A DNA stretch of 64,000 nt from Candidatus Zhuqueibacterota bacterium (GCA_030950365.1 JAUZRQ010000020.1:30822-94821), one strand, 5' to 3'. Shown: positions 9,089-20,777, counted from the first letter of the stretch. Made by a program: numbers and translations. The notes: generated by a model not told the origin, from the letters alone.

Positions 9089-9227
9089 GAATTGCTTTTT
9101 CATGGCATTGTTCTCTGTTTTCATTCGGGATCGGGACCGCCTATGAGCCCGATCTATATGCTCCTTGACAAACTTTTATTAAGAGGATCAATCGTTCACG
9201 AACAATAGGATTGAGTGAGGGTAGTGA

Positions 9228-10763
9228 TTGGCTAAGAAAAAGACTACGGAACCTACCCGCGAGATTTTCATCAACTCGACCATGACCGAGACCCGCGTCG
9301 CCTTTGTAGAGAATGGCGAGCTGGTGGAGTTATTTTTGGAGCTTCCGGAAAACGAACGCATGGTCGGCGATATCTATCTCGGACGGGTAGTGAACGTGGT
9401 CAAGGGGATGCAAGCCGCTTTTGTCGATATCGGACAGGAACAGGATGCCTTTCTGCATTTTTCCGATATTGGAAATACCCTTGCGGAATACGGTTCGTAT
9501 CTCGATCTGGAATCGGCGGAAACCGAATCCAGCCGGTCGCGACGCCGTCCCATCCCAAAAGAGGGCCAGGAGATTCTGGTGCAAATCATTAAAGAGCCCA
9601 TTGCCAAAAAGGGCTCGCGAATCACCACAGAAATTTCCCTACCGGGGCGGTTCTTTGTGTTAGTTCCCAACTCCGATGTGATTGGGGTATCCAAACGCAT
9701 TCAAAGCTATAAAGAGAAGCGACGGCTTAAAAATTTTGCCAGGCAAAGCAGGCCAAAAGGATTCGGGGTGATTATTCGCACGGCCGCTGAGGGCAAGAGC
9801 GAAAAGCTGCTTAAAAATGATTTGGACAACCTGATTAAAACATGGCGCCAAATCGAAAAAAAGCTCAAAACCATTCGGCCGCCTTGTTTGGTGTATAAAG
9901 ATCTCGGTATGACCTCCAGCGTTATTCGAGATCTGTTTACCCATGAAATTTCCAAGGTCGTTGTCGATTCGGAAAAACTCTATAAGCAGATCGTCAAATA
10001 TCTGAAAGACGTTTCGCCGCATTTGATCGACCGCGTCGAGCTGTATAAAGAGCAGCGGCCGATTTTCGATTTTTTCGGCATTGAAAAAGAGATCGAGAAG
10101 AGCCTGGCCCGCAAGGTGTGGACTAAAAGCGGTGGTTATATCATCTTTGACCACACAGAGGCACTGGTTGCTATTGATGTCAATAGCGGTAAGTTCATGG
10201 GCAGGGGCCACCACGATGAAAATTCCCTGCGTATCAATCTGGAAGCGGCGCGTGAAATTGCTAGGCAATTGCGATTGCGGGATATCGGCGGGATCATTGT
10301 GATCGATTTTATCGATATGACCGATCCCCAGAAGCGCCAGATTCTTTTGGAAGCGTTTAAAAAAGAGCTCCGCAAGGACCGGGCCAAGTGGAGCATCAGC
10401 CCGATCAGCGAATTTGGGCTGATTGAAATGACCCGGGAGCGCATTCGCCCGAGCTGGGTGTTTGCCTATTCCGAGCCCTGCCCGACGTGTGAGGGCTCCG
10501 GACGCATCCCTTCGAAATCGGCGATCATCACGCGTATTGAGCGCGCCGTGCGAAGGATCAAAGCGGACCAAAAAGAGAAGCGAATGGTCATCGAGCTGCA
10601 TCCGGAAATGGCGCCGTATCTGACCCAGGGTATCCGCAGCCCGGTCCGGCGAATGATGTTCAAATACTGGGTGGTGCTCGATGTGACGCCGGATGATTCG
10701 CTGCGACTGGATCAAATACGCATTCGCTCTAAAAAAACAGGCAAGGTTTTAGCGGAGATTTGA
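9228..10763 (+). CDS. rng: Ribonuclease G/E family endoribonuclease
   Basis: This single-strand-specific endoribonuclease matures 16S rRNA and degrades mRNA. The 511-residue protein has an N-terminal S1-like region ([24 protein letters not shown]), the RNase-H-like catalytic part with [17 protein letters not shown] and [12 protein letters not shown] (the DVN...D metal-binding residues), and the zinc-link cysteines in [10 protein letters not shown]. It lacks the long C-terminal scaffold of RNase E, so it is Rng-like. The start is TTG 9228 with GAGGG seven bases upstream. The cluster rng-rplU-rpmA is common in bacteria. Confidence 0.93.
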   Translation: MAKKKTTEPTREIFINSTMTETRVAFVENGELVELFLELPENERMVGDIYLGRVVNVVKGMQAAFVDIGQEQDAFLHFSDIGNTLAEYGSYLDLESAETESSRSRRRPIPKEGQEILVQIIKEPIAKKGSRITTEISLPGRFFVLVPNSDVIGVSKRIQSYKEKRRLKNFARQSRPKGFGVIIRTAAEGKSEKLLKNDLDNLIKTWRQIEKKLKTIRPPCLVYKDLGMTSSVIRDLFTHEISKVVVDSEKLYKQIVKYLKDVSPHLIDRVELYKEQRPIFDFFGIEKEIEKSLARKVWTKSGGYIIFDHTEALVAIDVNSGKFMGRGHHDENSLRINLEAAREIARQLRLRDIGGIIVIDFIDMTDPQKRQILLEAFKKELRKDRAKWSISPISEFGLIEMTRERIRPSWVFAYSEPCPTCEGSGRIPSKSAIITRIERAVRRIKADQKEKRMVIELHPEMAPYLTQGIRSPVRRMMFKYWVVLDVTPDDSLRLDQIRIRSKKTGKVLAEI

Positions 10764-10808
10764 CCGACGAAACCAATTTACACTGGATGCATAAAGGAGA
10801 TGATGTCT

Positions 10809-11123
10809 ATGTACGCCATCGTTGAAATTGCCGGAAAACAATACAAAATCGAAGAGAACAGCACGGTGATCACCGACCGGCTGCCCGGTGAAAGCGGGCA
10901 GACCGTGGAGTTCGACCGCGTGCTCATGGTCGTGGATGGCGAAAATGTCAAGGTCGGTACGCCGACCGTGGACGGCGCCAAAGTCACGGCCACCATCGAG
11001 GGCGAAGTGCGCGGCCCGAAAGTGTTGGTGTTTAAAAAGAAACGCCGCAAAGGCTATCGCAAGCTCGTCGGCCACAAACAACGCTACAGCGCGCTGCAGA
11101 TCAACAAGATCGAAGTAGCGTGA
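10809..11123 (+). CDS. rplU: 50S ribosomal protein L21
   Basis: L21 binds 23S rRNA. The 104-residue protein begins with the conserved [16 protein letters not shown] and ends with [19 protein letters not shown] 10809 is preferred to ATG 10800 or 10803 because AAAGGAG lies nine bases upstream and MYAIVE is the family start. It lies 45 bases after rng. Confidence 0.97.
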   Translation: MYAIVEIAGKQYKIEENSTVITDRLPGESGQTVEFDRVLMVVDGENVKVGTPTVDGAKVTATIEGEVRGPKVLVFKKKRRKGYRKLVGHKQRYSALQINKIEVA

Positions 11124-11190
11124 TTGGCCGATAGCCGTTGAAGCATTTTGAAAATGTTCCGAAATTGAATAAAACCACAGGGAGAGGTCA

Positions 11191-11448
11191 ATGGCCCATA
11201 AAAAAGGTGTTGGAAGCTCGAAAAACGGCCGGGATTCGAACCCGCAATTTTTAGGCGTGAAGCGCGCCGATGGGCAGTATGTGACAGCGGGCAGCATTCT
11301 GGTGCGCCAGCGCGGAACCAAATTTCATCCCGGTTTGAATGTGAAACGTGCCAAAGACGACACACTGTTTGCGCTGATCGACGGACGCGTCGAATTCCAG
11401 CGCAAAGGCCGTACGAAAAAAGTCGTCAATGTCTTGCCAGTTGAATAA
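11191..11448 (+). CDS. rpmA: 50S ribosomal protein L27
   Basis: L27 contributes its N-terminal tail to the peptidyl-transferase centre. The 85-residue protein shows [20 protein letters not shown] and [14 protein letters not shown]. No long N-terminal cleavable extension of the Firmicutes type is present. GGGAGAGG precedes the ATG. It is paired with rplU as usual; obgE does not follow. Confidence 0.97.
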   Translation: MAHKKGVGSSKNGRDSNPQFLGVKRADGQYVTAGSILVRQRGTKFHPGLNVKRAKDDTLFALIDGRVEFQRKGRTKKVVNVLPVE

Positions 11449-11477
11449 GCCATGGGGTTTTCCCCCGTGGCTTTTTT
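11447..11477 (+). terminator. Rho-independent terminator after rpmA
   Basis: AAGCCATGGGG pairs with CCCCGTGGCTT across a TTTTC loop and is followed by TTTTTCTTTT. It overlaps the rpmA stop codon. Confidence 0.8.
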
Positions 11478-11532
11478 CTTTTGGCTGCTCAGTATGGCTG
11501 AATTGTTCGCATTTTTCATAGGGATATGATAG

Positions 11533-12465
<933 letters not shown>

Positions 12466-12489
12466 ATGATCCGTTTATGGCAATCTCTG

Positions 12490-12533
12490 TGGGAAGCGCG
12501 GTTCCCCCTGCGGAACCCGCTTCCCATTTTTTT
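12490..12533 (+). terminator. Rho-independent terminator after mdh
   Basis: A long GC-rich stem joins TGGGAAGCG...GGTTCC with GGAACC...GCTTCCCA and is followed by seven Ts. It starts 25 bases after the mdh stop. Confidence 0.85.
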
Positions 12534-12704
12534 GTCTTTGTCGGCATCGTGACGGCTTAATGGCGTATCGACAGCAAAATTCGCTGTATGGCTGGTAACT
12601 ATTCGATTGCATTGGTGTTGATTTCTCTGCTTTTTATTTTAACCGAATGTACCCTTCTTTAAATTGCCCAAATTTCAAAAATCAAGTTCGGGAGAGAGTG
12701 ACGC

Positions 12705-15227
12705 ATGCACCGAGGAGCGATGGCCCTTGTCCTGGCTGCCCTGGTGCTGGGTGCCCTGCCTCTGCGGAGTCAACCGCAATCTATTCCATACCGCATGTGG
12801 GAACTGCAGGATAGCGATGAAGCGTATCTGAAAAAGATGATCCGGCTGGCGCCGAAATACCACATCAATGCCATTCAATTTTCGCACGCCATTGTCCACC
12901 ACGCGCATCAGGTTCTGGATGAGCCCGACCGGGCCGCCAAACTGCGGCGGCTGATCCAATTGGCCAAATCCGAAGGGCTGCACACCTACATCTGGACGCA
13001 TGAATTCGAGCATGTGCCCGAGGAATTTGTGGTTGACGGCAAGCTGCAGGTCGACTCGACCCGCATCTGGCAATGGCTGAGGCAAAAATATGAACAAGTG
13101 TATGCGCTGCTGCCCGATCTCGCCGGCATCGTGCTGACGGCCACCGAAACCGATTTCCGGCCCAATGACACCAAAAAGGTGCATTCCAAAATGACGCCGG
13201 AGGCGATTTTGACGCGAGTCGCGAATACGCTGTACGAAGTAAGCGCCACAAGAGGCAAGAGGCTGATTTTTCGCACCTTCACTCAGAATCCCGAGCAATT
13301 TCAGGGCTATCAGCACGCCCTGGCGGCCATGCACCCGGACATCATCATCATGACCAAATGCGTGCCGTTCGACTGGAATCCGTTTTTTCCCAACAATTCA
13401 CTACTGGGCGCCGTGGCGCCGCATCCTCAAATTGTTGAATTTGACCTTGGCCAGGAATACAACGGCCAGTCCAACTTTCCGTTCGCGGATCCGCAGTATT
13501 ATTTGAACCGCTGGAACCATGCGCGTTCCAAACAGGTGGCTGGCTTCGTGCTGCGCACCGAGCGGCTGGATCAGCACATTGTGGGCACGCCCAATGAGGT
13601 GAATTTGTACGCTTTCAAGCTGGCCGTTGAAAATCCAGAGGTGAGTGCAGACGAGGTCTGGCAGGCCTGGGGGCGGCAGCGCTATGGCCAGAAGGCAGGG
13701 CAGCAGATCAAGGCGGTTCTGGAACCGACCGCCTGGGCGGTACGCCACATGTTGTATGTACGAGGCATGTGGTTTTCGGATCAATCACAGATCCCGACCG
13801 GGATGAATTTGCGTGAATATGTCCAGCAGTACAGGCTATTTGCGCAATATGTGCCGCGGCCGGAATATCAGGCGTTTGCTCAAAAACTCCTGTCGCCCGA
13901 TGAAACTCTCATTGATTGGGTGATTGCGGAAAAAGAATCCGCCGTACATCTGGCCAGAACCGCCCTGCAGCGACTGCCGTCGTTACGGCCGTTCATACAG
14001 GAGCGCGATTATTTGCAGCTTTCTACGCAACTGGCCCTGTTGGCCGATTACGCCGCCGTATTCCGGCAGGTGGCCGAGGTGGCCTTCCGGGCCTATCTGG
14101 ATCGGCGGGCTCGCGGCGACGGCCGGCGCATGGCCAACCGCAAGGCACTGCTGGCCAGCTTGCAGGAGCTGATGCGGTTGCGGTTTCTGTATCAAACGCC
14201 CCTGCGGCTGTTGCACATGGAGCGCGGACGCGAATCCGACAACGTCCAGCGCATCGACCAATTTGCCAGAGGCATCGCCAAAATCATGCGGCAACAACGC
14301 TGGCTGCGGATTTTGAAAGCGCAATTCTCACGCGATGTCTCGGTCAGGCCCGCATGGCCGGCCGGCATTGTGGTGCCGATGTTCACGCCGCTGACCCCGC
14401 GGCGGAAAGTAGACTTTTCAGCGCTGCGGGCTTATACGAAGTGGCTGAGCCGGCAGGCGGTGGATGTCCTGCTGCCGTTTGCCGATACGAATGTCGCCGC
14501 ATCCATCCCGCTGGCGGATCGTCAACGCGCAATATCCAACATCGTGACGGCAACGGCCGGCAAACGGCTGGTGTTTCCGGTGATTCCTTCGAATGATGCA
14601 CAAACGGCGGCTGAAATGGCAGCATATGCGCTGGAAAACCGCGCCGATGGACTTTGCATCGATTTTTCTCCCGCACAGGATGATCCAGAAGAAGAATTCA
14701 TCACGACGGTGCTGAGCATCATGAGCAACTATGACCTACCTGTGATTCTGTTGGCTCAACCGAATGGCAAACGCCGCACTCTGGTTGTGGAGATCATCGA
14801 GCGAGTACTTGCGCAAACCGACAGGCTGAAGGCTGTGGTGTGCAATGCTGCCGATGCGGCCGTGTTCTGGGATATCGTCAACCGATTCGGCGATCGGGTC
14901 GCGATTCTCGCTAATTCCGAACGCGATTTCATGGCAGCTCTGTTGAGTGGCGGCGCTGGACTGGCGGCAAATGGAAATAATGTGTTTCCCAACCTGTCCG
15001 ATAAACTGGGCGAGGCACTGGCCAACCGGCAGGTAGAGGAGGCCATGCGGTATCAGTTGAGTGCGATGTATTGGCAGAAACAGCTCGCTGCGGCCCCCTG
15101 GCCTGCTGCCGGGCAGGGGGTCCTGCGTATCATGGGCGTGCCAGTAACCGTGTCTCCTAATGCTATTGAGCGTGCGCAATTGCAGCAGTTGCGCAAAAGC
15201 TTTAAACAATTGATGATAGAAAAATAG
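12705..15227 (+). CDS. Secreted two-barrel protein: glycosidase-like domain plus degenerate DapA-like domain
   Basis: An 840-residue exported protein with no single known family match that I recognise. Residues 1-22 form a signal peptide (hydrophobic ALVLAALVLGALPL). Residues about 25-400 look like a glycoside-hydrolase (beta/alpha)8 barrel, recalling alpha-glucuronidase-type folds, with acidic residues in TATETDF (Glu148). A helical part follows (about 400-545). Residues about 552-840 match the dihydrodipicolinate synthase/N-acetylneuraminate lyase barrel in order: GIVVPMFTPL, the VDFSALRAYTKWL helix, and late strand AALLSGGAGLAANGNNVFP. Its catalytic features are gone: GTTGE is ADTNV (593-597), the YNxP tyrosine position reads LLAQPN, and the Schiff-base lysine position is Cys713 (KAVVCNAAD). 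Function is unknown. Confidence 0.6.
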   Translation: MHRGAMALVLAALVLGALPLRSQPQSIPYRMWELQDSDEAYLKKMIRLAPKYHINAIQFSHAIVHHAHQVLDEPDRAAKLRRLIQLAKSEGLHTYIWTHEFEHVPEEFVVDGKLQVDSTRIWQWLRQKYEQVYALLPDLAGIVLTATETDFRPNDTKKVHSKMTPEAILTRVANTLYEVSATRGKRLIFRTFTQNPEQFQGYQHALAAMHPDIIIMTKCVPFDWNPFFPNNSLLGAVAPHPQIVEFDLGQEYNGQSNFPFADPQYYLNRWNHARSKQVAGFVLRTERLDQHIVGTPNEVNLYAFKLAVENPEVSADEVWQAWGRQRYGQKAGQQIKAVLEPTAWAVRHMLYVRGMWFSDQSQIPTGMNLREYVQQYRLFAQYVPRPEYQAFAQKLLSPDETLIDWVIAEKESAVHLARTALQRLPSLRPFIQERDYLQLSTQLALLADYAAVFRQVAEVAFRAYLDRRARGDGRRMANRKALLASLQELMRLRFLYQTPLRLLHMERGRESDNVQRIDQFARGIAKIMRQQRWLRILKAQFSRDVSVRPAWPAGIVVPMFTPLTPRRKVDFSALRAYTKWLSRQAVDVLLPFADTNVAASIPLADRQRAISNIVTATAGKRLVFPVIPSNDAQTAAEMAAYALENRADGLCIDFSPAQDDPEEEFITTVLSIMSNYDLPVILLAQPNGKRRTLVVEIIERVLAQTDRLKAVVCNAADAAVFWDIVNRFGDRVAILANSERDFMAALLSGGAGLAANGNNVFPNLSDKLGEALANRQVEEAMRYQLSAMYWQKQLAAAPWPAAGQGVLRIMGVPVTVSPNAIERAQLQQLRKSFKQLMIEK

Positions 15228-15530
15228 AGTTGGCAAGCATCGGGGGGCATACCTGGTTTTGTGGGGTAAAAGCAAAAAGAAGATACATGCAAGCTGCAAT
15301 ATTTCTTTTCGATAAATGGCCATGATAAATTGAGGCAGAAAGAAGAAGGTCTGGATTTCAGCCATTGCCTTAATGAGCCGTAAACATTCCGCAGGAAGCA
15401 TAACTGTTCCTGCCATCTGCTTCCTACCTTTACAAAACTCTCAAAATTCCCCAGATCAATTTCAGAAAATTCCCGATTCGCCGATAAGCTATTTAGTATA
15501 AATAGCATTACGAGGACTCGAGGACTGTGC
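15228..15530 (+). other. Gene-free leader of the che operon
   Basis: These 303 bases hold no gene I can support. An inverted repeat, GCAGGAA (15391-15397) and TTCCTGC (15407-15413), could form a small hairpin. A TATAAAT stretch at 15497-15503 lies about 30 bases before the cheA start and may be part of a promoter. Confidence 0.4.
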
Positions 15531-18251
15531 ATGGGGCAACAGGATAGCTTGGTCAAAATTTTCCTCGAAGAAGCTGGGGAGCACATCACTCAACTCGACG
15601 AGCAAATTGTCCAGCTCGAACAGGATCCAACAAACCACCAACTGTTGGATAAAATATTCCGCGCCTTCCACACCCTTAAAGGCAATGCCGGTCTGGTCGG
15701 ATTCAAACGGTTCGAGAAAATCGCCCACATCACCGAAGAAATCCTGAGCGAAATCCGCGAAGGTAAGCGCGAGGTCGATTCGGATGTGATCGGCTTCATG
15801 CTTGAATCGCTCGACCGACTGAAAATGCTGCATCAAAAAATCGAAGTGACGGGCATGGATGAAACTCCGGAGAAGAATGCCGCCGATATCCAGTCCCTGT
15901 CAGACGTTGAGGGTGAAACAGCAGCCAGCCCCAAACCAGCGGTGCGAAAATCTCGAAAAAATCAATCCAAAAAAACGCCAAAGCGTGGCTCACAGCGTGT
16001 TGTGAAGGCCAGCAAAGCCGAAACCGTGGGAAAGGAAGTGACAGCGGAAGACCAAACAGGAAAGACGGCGGCAATCAACATGCCCAAATCTGCATCCGAT
16101 CGGGAATTTGCCTCACAGACGGAGACTACCGACCTGCCTTCCTCACTTTCACACTGGCACCAGAATGACACAGCGATTCGTGTGGATGTAAGCATTCTGG
16201 ACCGGTTGATGAATATGGTAGGGGAATTGGTGCTGGCTCGAAATCAGATTTTGCGTTTTGCGGACCGTAGCGATGATCCAGATTTTCAAGCAGCGACCCA
16301 CCGACTCAATCAGGTGACCAGCGAGCTGCAAGAAGGGATTATGAAAACGCGCATGCAGCCCGTAGGGCATATTTTTAGCCGCTTTCATCGTGTTGTGCGT
16401 GATCTAAGTCACATTTTAAACAAGGAAGTGGAGTTAAAGCTGGAAGGCGAAGATACTGAGCTGGATAAAACCCTCTTGGAAGCGATGCGCGATCCACTGC
16501 TGCATCTGGTTCGAAACGCCATTGATCATGGTATCGAGCCGAAGGAGGTACGTGAACGTATCGGAAAGCCAATCGTGGGAACCATCATTTTGCGAGCTTA
16601 CCACGAAAGCGGTCAGGTGAATCTGGAAGTTATCGACGACGGCCAGGGGATCGATCCGGAAAAGTTGCGGCAAAAAGCCGTGGAGAAGGGGCTTATCAAT
16701 CCAACCGAGGCGCGCGCACTGAGTGACCGTGATGTTTTGAATTTGATTTTTCGTCCGGGGTTTTCCACCGCCGCAAAGGTGACGAATCTTTCCGGCCGGG
16801 GCGTGGGTATGGATGTGGTGAAAACACATATCGAGAAAATCGGCGGCTCCGTGGAGGTCCACAGCGAGCTTGGTGCCGGTACAACCATTCGCATTAAAAT
16901 TCCCCTTACCCTGGCGATTATTCCTGCACTTATTGTAACTTGCAGTGGCCAGCGGTTCGCCATTCCGCAAGTTAACCTGGTTGAGCTGGTACGATTGGAG
17001 GGAGAAACGCGCCGGCGCATCGAGCGCATTGGCGATGCTGAAGTATTTCGGCTACGTGGAGAATTATTGCCCATTCTACGGCTCAATCGTCTGTTGGGAT
17101 TCGATGAACCAATGGATGCAGTTTCCGAAGACCGGGAGATCCAGGTCATTGTGCTGGCAGCGGATCAGATGCAGTTTGGGTTGGCAGTAGATGATATTCA
17201 CGATAGGGAAGAAATTGTGGTCAAAGCGCTCAACCGGAAATTGAAGAACATCGATTGTTTTGCTGGCGCTACAGTAATGGGCGATGGAAAAGTGATCCTT
17301 ATTTTAGATGCGATGGGACTGGCTCAACGCGCACGGATTCAGTTCGAGAAACCTCTCACCCAGATCAACGTTGAAACTGGTTATACTCATACCCGGGATC
17401 GATTTGGGCATTCACTGTTGCTTTTCACCCCTGATGATAACACCCTGCTAGCCGTACCTGCACCGTTGGTAGCAAGGTTGGAAACGCTCTCGCCCCAGGA
17501 TATCAAGGATGCAGGTCATCGTCAGGTAATCCAGCATCACAAAAAAATTTTGCCTATTATTCATCTCAAGGAGCATTTGCCGGTGCCTGCGGTCACTGCC
17601 GACGGCGACCTGTCAGTGATCGTGTTTGAGATCGATCAACGGCAAGTGGGCATTCTTGCAAAGACCATTCTCGATATTGTGGATATACTGGATGACATCG
17701 ACACGCAGGCGTTACCACACGAGGGAGTGCTGGGATCGCTGATTTGGGAGGACCGGCTGGTGCAGATCATTGATATATACAAACTGGTGGCAAAAGAATT
17801 TCCAGAATGGCTTGTACGCAAAGCGGGCGCTACGCCGTCGACTGCTCCGTCCCGGCGGCGCATTCTCTTGGTGGAAGATTCCCTGTTCATTCGATCCATC
17901 GAAAAATCGTATCTTGAATCGGAGGAATACATTGTGGTGGAGGCCGGTGATGGCATCGAAGCGTTGGCCAGGTTGCGGGAGCAGGCATTTGATCTGGTGA
18001 TTACCGACATCGAAATGCCACACATGGATGGGCTTGCGCTATGCCGTGCCATTCGGGAAACCCCGGAGTGGCGGCAACTGCCGATAATTGTGGTGTCCAG
18101 CCGGAACAGGCCGGAAGACATTACCGCTGGCAAAAAAGCCGGAGCCGATGCCTATTTAATCAAACTGAACCGGGATGAAGTGATCGAAACCATAGAACGG
18201 TTGCTCAAGGCAAAAACAACAGATGCCATTGCTGAAGCGGAAATCCTTTAA
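15531..18251 (+). CDS. cheA: Hybrid chemotaxis kinase CheA with C-terminal receiver domain
   Basis: This is the central histidine kinase of a chemosensory array (906 residues). Domains in order: Hpt (1-110) with phospho-acceptor His47 in FHTLKGNAG; a Lys/Ser-rich linker (about 115-205); the dimerisation domain (LDRLMNMVGELVLARNQIL); the HATPase (LLHLVRNAIDHGIEP, DDGQGID, GRGVGMDVVKTHI); a first CheW-like domain (about 465-590); a second, more divergent CheW-like domain (about 620-755); and a receiver domain (about 778-895) with phospho-acceptor Asp826 in VITDIEMPHMDG. No P2 CheY-binding domain is apparent. GAGGAC precedes the ATG. It leads the cheA-cheW-mcp-cheB-cheR run, and the attached receiver may be an output or phosphate sink. 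Confidence 0.95.
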   Translation: MGQQDSLVKIFLEEAGEHITQLDEQIVQLEQDPTNHQLLDKIFRAFHTLKGNAGLVGFKRFEKIAHITEEILSEIREGKREVDSDVIGFMLESLDRLKMLHQKIEVTGMDETPEKNAADIQSLSDVEGETAASPKPAVRKSRKNQSKKTPKRGSQRVVKASKAETVGKEVTAEDQTGKTAAINMPKSASDREFASQTETTDLPSSLSHWHQNDTAIRVDVSILDRLMNMVGELVLARNQILRFADRSDDPDFQAATHRLNQVTSELQEGIMKTRMQPVGHIFSRFHRVVRDLSHILNKEVELKLEGEDTELDKTLLEAMRDPLLHLVRNAIDHGIEPKEVRERIGKPIVGTIILRAYHESGQVNLEVIDDGQGIDPEKLRQKAVEKGLINPTEARALSDRDVLNLIFRPGFSTAAKVTNLSGRGVGMDVVKTHIEKIGGSVEVHSELGAGTTIRIKIPLTLAIIPALIVTCSGQRFAIPQVNLVELVRLEGETRRRIERIGDAEVFRLRGELLPILRLNRLLGFDEPMDAVSEDREIQVIVLAADQMQFGLAVDDIHDREEIVVKALNRKLKNIDCFAGATVMGDGKVILILDAMGLAQRARIQFEKPLTQINVETGYTHTRDRFGHSLLLFTPDDNTLLAVPAPLVARLETLSPQDIKDAGHRQVIQHHKKILPIIHLKEHLPVPAVTADGDLSVIVFEIDQRQVGILAKTILDIVDILDDIDTQALPHEGVLGSLIWEDRLVQIIDIYKLVAKEFPEWLVRKAGATPSTAPSRRRILLVEDSLFIRSIEKSYLESEEYIVVEAGDGIEALARLREQAFDLVITDIEMPHMDGLALCRAIRETPEWRQLPIIVVSSRNRPEDITAGKKAGADAYLIKLNRDEVIETIERLLKAKTTDAIAEAEIL

Positions 18252-18252
18252 T

Positions 18253-18747
18253 ATGAAAACGAATATAGACCTTACAACCATAAAAATTCCTGATGATCAA
18301 CGATCCGCGGATGTGATGAAGCCCTCTATGATCGTCACGTTCTGGCTTGGGACGGATCTTTTTGGTGTTGACATAGAATGGGTACAAGAAATGTTACGCA
18401 GCCAGGAAATAACGCCCATTCCTCTCGCCCCAGAATATGTGGCAGGGCTAATTAATTTACGTGGCCAGATCATCATGGCATTGCATCTGAAAAAGCTGAT
18501 CAATAATCAAACGCCAGCTTTCAATCCTAATCCTGATAGCATGAATTTGATTGTGCGGCATAATGAGGACGTGGTTAGCCTATTGATCGATGATGTGGGG
18601 GACGTACTGGAATTAAACCCAACCGACATGCGCAGCGTACCACCAACGCTTACCACCATTAAGTCGGAATACTTGTACGGCGTGTATCCGCTAAATACGC
18701 ATTTGTTGCTTGTTTTGAATATGGAAAGAGTGTTGACATTACAGTAA
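18253..18747 (+). CDS. cheW: Chemotaxis coupling protein CheW
   Basis: CheW links receptors to CheA. The 164-residue protein has the CheW fold: [20 protein letters not shown], then [20 protein letters not shown], the array-contact region, and [17 protein letters not shown] 18253 is chosen because it starts one base after the cheA stop; an upstream ATG at 18223 would overlap cheA and add ten unconserved residues. Confidence 0.93.
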   Translation: MKTNIDLTTIKIPDDQRSADVMKPSMIVTFWLGTDLFGVDIEWVQEMLRSQEITPIPLAPEYVAGLINLRGQIIMALHLKKLINNQTPAFNPNPDSMNLIVRHNEDVVSLLIDDVGDVLELNPTDMRSVPPTLTTIKSEYLYGVYPLNTHLLLVLNMERVLTLQ

Positions 18748-18764
18748 ATGCAGGAGGCTTGCTC

Positions 18765-20435
18765 ATGGCAAAGGCCAAAACCGCTCAAAAGCGAACCCGC
18801 AAGGTCAAAGTGGTGACCGAAAAAGAAGCGTTGAAGAAAGCAGCGGCCATTGCGCCGGAAGCGGTGGGGGAGGTTGTGCAATGGAACGAGGAAATCTGGC
18901 CGGGGCTAACGAAGGCCGCCCTGGATGCGCTGCAAACCAACGTATTTATTGCTGATCCGCAGTTTCGATTGATTTATATGAACAAAAAAGCCGAAGCCAC
19001 GCTGCGGTTGATCGAGGATGAGATTCAACGTGCCTTTGATCTTTCGGTCGATGAAATTCTGGGGGGCTCCATTCATCGGTTTCATCGCGATCCGAAACGG
19101 GTGGAGCGAATCTTGAAAAATCCGGACATGTTACCGCATCAGGCTGAATTTGGTTTCGGCAACGTGATTTTACGGACGAATATTGCAGCGGTTTACGGTG
19201 AAGATAATGAACTCTTGGGCTACGTTGTCAATTGGGAAGAGGTTTCCGAACTCAAGAAGAGGGCCAATGAGGCCGCGCGCTTACGGTCATTTATTGAGAA
19301 AACGGTTACGGCGATCATGCAGGTGGATCGCCAACACAAAATTACCTTCGTGAATCCAGCGATGGTCGGGCTGTTTAAAAAGCATGCGGACGTTTTAAAG
19401 CATGAATTGCCACAGTTCGATCCAGAAAAACTTGTTGGCATGAGCGTGGAAATATTCTGCACCGATTCCGATCAGAGATGTGCGTTACAGATGGAACCCG
19501 CGAACACGCCATTTTCGAAAGTTATTAAAATTGGCCCCCTGCATTTCAAATTGAATGTGTGTGCCATGTACGACGCCAATAACGAATATATCGGGAATAC
19601 TCTGGAATGGCATGAAATTACCGATCGATTGCAGTTAAAAGACTCGGCAATGAGCTCGGCCGAAGAATTGGAAGAGACGGCGGGCGCATTTCTGGAAATT
19701 AGCAACCAGATGGCCAGTAATGCCGAAGAAACCTCCGTGCAATCCAATACCGTTTCGGCGGCTGCGGAGCAAATTAGTCGCAACGTCAGCGGTGTGGCTA
19801 GCTCCATCGAAGAGATGAATAGTAGTATTAAAGAGATTGCGGAGCGAACAGTTGAAGCGGCCAATATTGTGGGGCAGGCTGTGGAGGTATCCAATCGGAC
19901 CAATGAAATCATTGCAAATTTAGGAAAGAATTCTGATGAAATCAGCAAGGTTATTAAGGTGATTAATTCGATTGCCCAACAGACCAAATTGTTGGCCTTG
20001 AATGCAACCATTGAAGCAGCGCGTGCGGGGGAAGCCGGAAAAGGCTTTGCTGTAGTGGCCAAGGAGGTAAAAGATCTGGCTCGGGAAACCGCTCATGCAA
20101 CCGAAGATATCACGCAGAAAATTGAAACGATTCAGAACGACACGCGTCAATCCATCAATTCCATTAAATCAGTCATTGAAATTGTCGAAAAGATCAACAC
20201 CATTGCTAACAGCATCGCCTCAGCGGTCGAACAGCAATCCGCAATGGCGGATGAAATCTCTCGTAATATTTCCGAGGCGGCCACAGGAACCGAATCGGTG
20301 GTGGAAAATATGGTTGGAGTCGCGAATGCAGCGTTGGAAGCAGCCCAGCGGGCTGCTTCCACACGCGATTATGCAGACAAGCTGGCTAGAATGGCTGCCG
20401 AATTGAAAGAGCTGGTAACGCGGTTTGATGTCTGA
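18765..20435 (+). CDS. Cytosolic methyl-accepting chemotaxis protein with two PAS domains
   Basis: A 556-residue soluble receptor. No membrane segment is visible. Two PAS-like sensor domains occupy about 45-160 and 172-290 (each ends in a strand such as [13 protein letters not shown] or [13 protein letters not shown]). The C-terminal signalling domain is a long coiled coil with the conserved hairpin tip [20 protein letters not shown] and [19 protein letters not shown]. Such PAS receptors often sense redox, oxygen or energy state through a cofactor, which cannot be identified here. ATG 18765 is placed by AGGAGG seven bases upstream. It follows cheW by 17 bases. Confidence 0.92.
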   Translation: MAKAKTAQKRTRKVKVVTEKEALKKAAAIAPEAVGEVVQWNEEIWPGLTKAALDALQTNVFIADPQFRLIYMNKKAEATLRLIEDEIQRAFDLSVDEILGGSIHRFHRDPKRVERILKNPDMLPHQAEFGFGNVILRTNIAAVYGEDNELLGYVVNWEEVSELKKRANEAARLRSFIEKTVTAIMQVDRQHKITFVNPAMVGLFKKHADVLKHELPQFDPEKLVGMSVEIFCTDSDQRCALQMEPANTPFSKVIKIGPLHFKLNVCAMYDANNEYIGNTLEWHEITDRLQLKDSAMSSAEELEETAGAFLEISNQMASNAEETSVQSNTVSAAAEQISRNVSGVASSIEEMNSSIKEIAERTVEAANIVGQAVEVSNRTNEIIANLGKNSDEISKVIKVINSIAQQTKLLALNATIEAARAGEAGKGFAVVAKEVKDLARETAHATEDITQKIETIQNDTRQSINSIKSVIEIVEKINTIANSIASAVEQQSAMADEISRNISEAATGTESVVENMVGVANAALEAAQRAASTRDYADKLARMAAELKELVTRFDV

Positions 20436-20777
20436 AGTTGACTTATTGAAAATTCATGTATGCATAACATGATTCGACCTCACGAGGATTATGTAAACGA
20501 AAAGAGCAACTTCGATCCTTGGGGGATGTCGCGATGAACTGGATCATGGGGCCCCGATATTGGAAGGCATGAAACAGGTTGCGGACATCGGGCTAAGCTA
20601 ACATGGGGAGCCTTTTAGCATGCGCGTTTGCGAGGTGCCGTACATCAATCCCGAATCATCGAGCTGATTTTGTTAAGCGAGATGCTTCTTGTTCATCACT
20701 CGAGGCGGGGTGGTGAAACCATCATGAAGTAATTCACATAATCTCTTGTATTCTAAGAATTACACAACGTGTGACAC
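20436..20777 (+). other. Gene-free gap between the receptor gene and cheB
   Basis: These 342 bases have many stops in all frames and no supportable gene, though the sequence is neither AT-rich nor one of the repeat families. A short open stretch near 20507-20600 encodes TSILGGCRDEL, faintly like the LGSC region of CheD, but too little is left to call it. It may be a decayed gene or a long leader for cheB. Confidence 0.35.

Noticed and set aside
11228..11246. tRNA-like T-arm sequence GGGATTCGAACCCGC.
   Set aside because: It lies in rpmA and encodes the conserved RDSNPQ of L27; no cloverleaf surrounds it.
12720..12722. Alternative start of the two-barrel protein at the sixth codon.
   Set aside because: It keeps the signal peptide either way; the first ATG is retained because GGGAGAGAG lies upstream, but the difference is slight.
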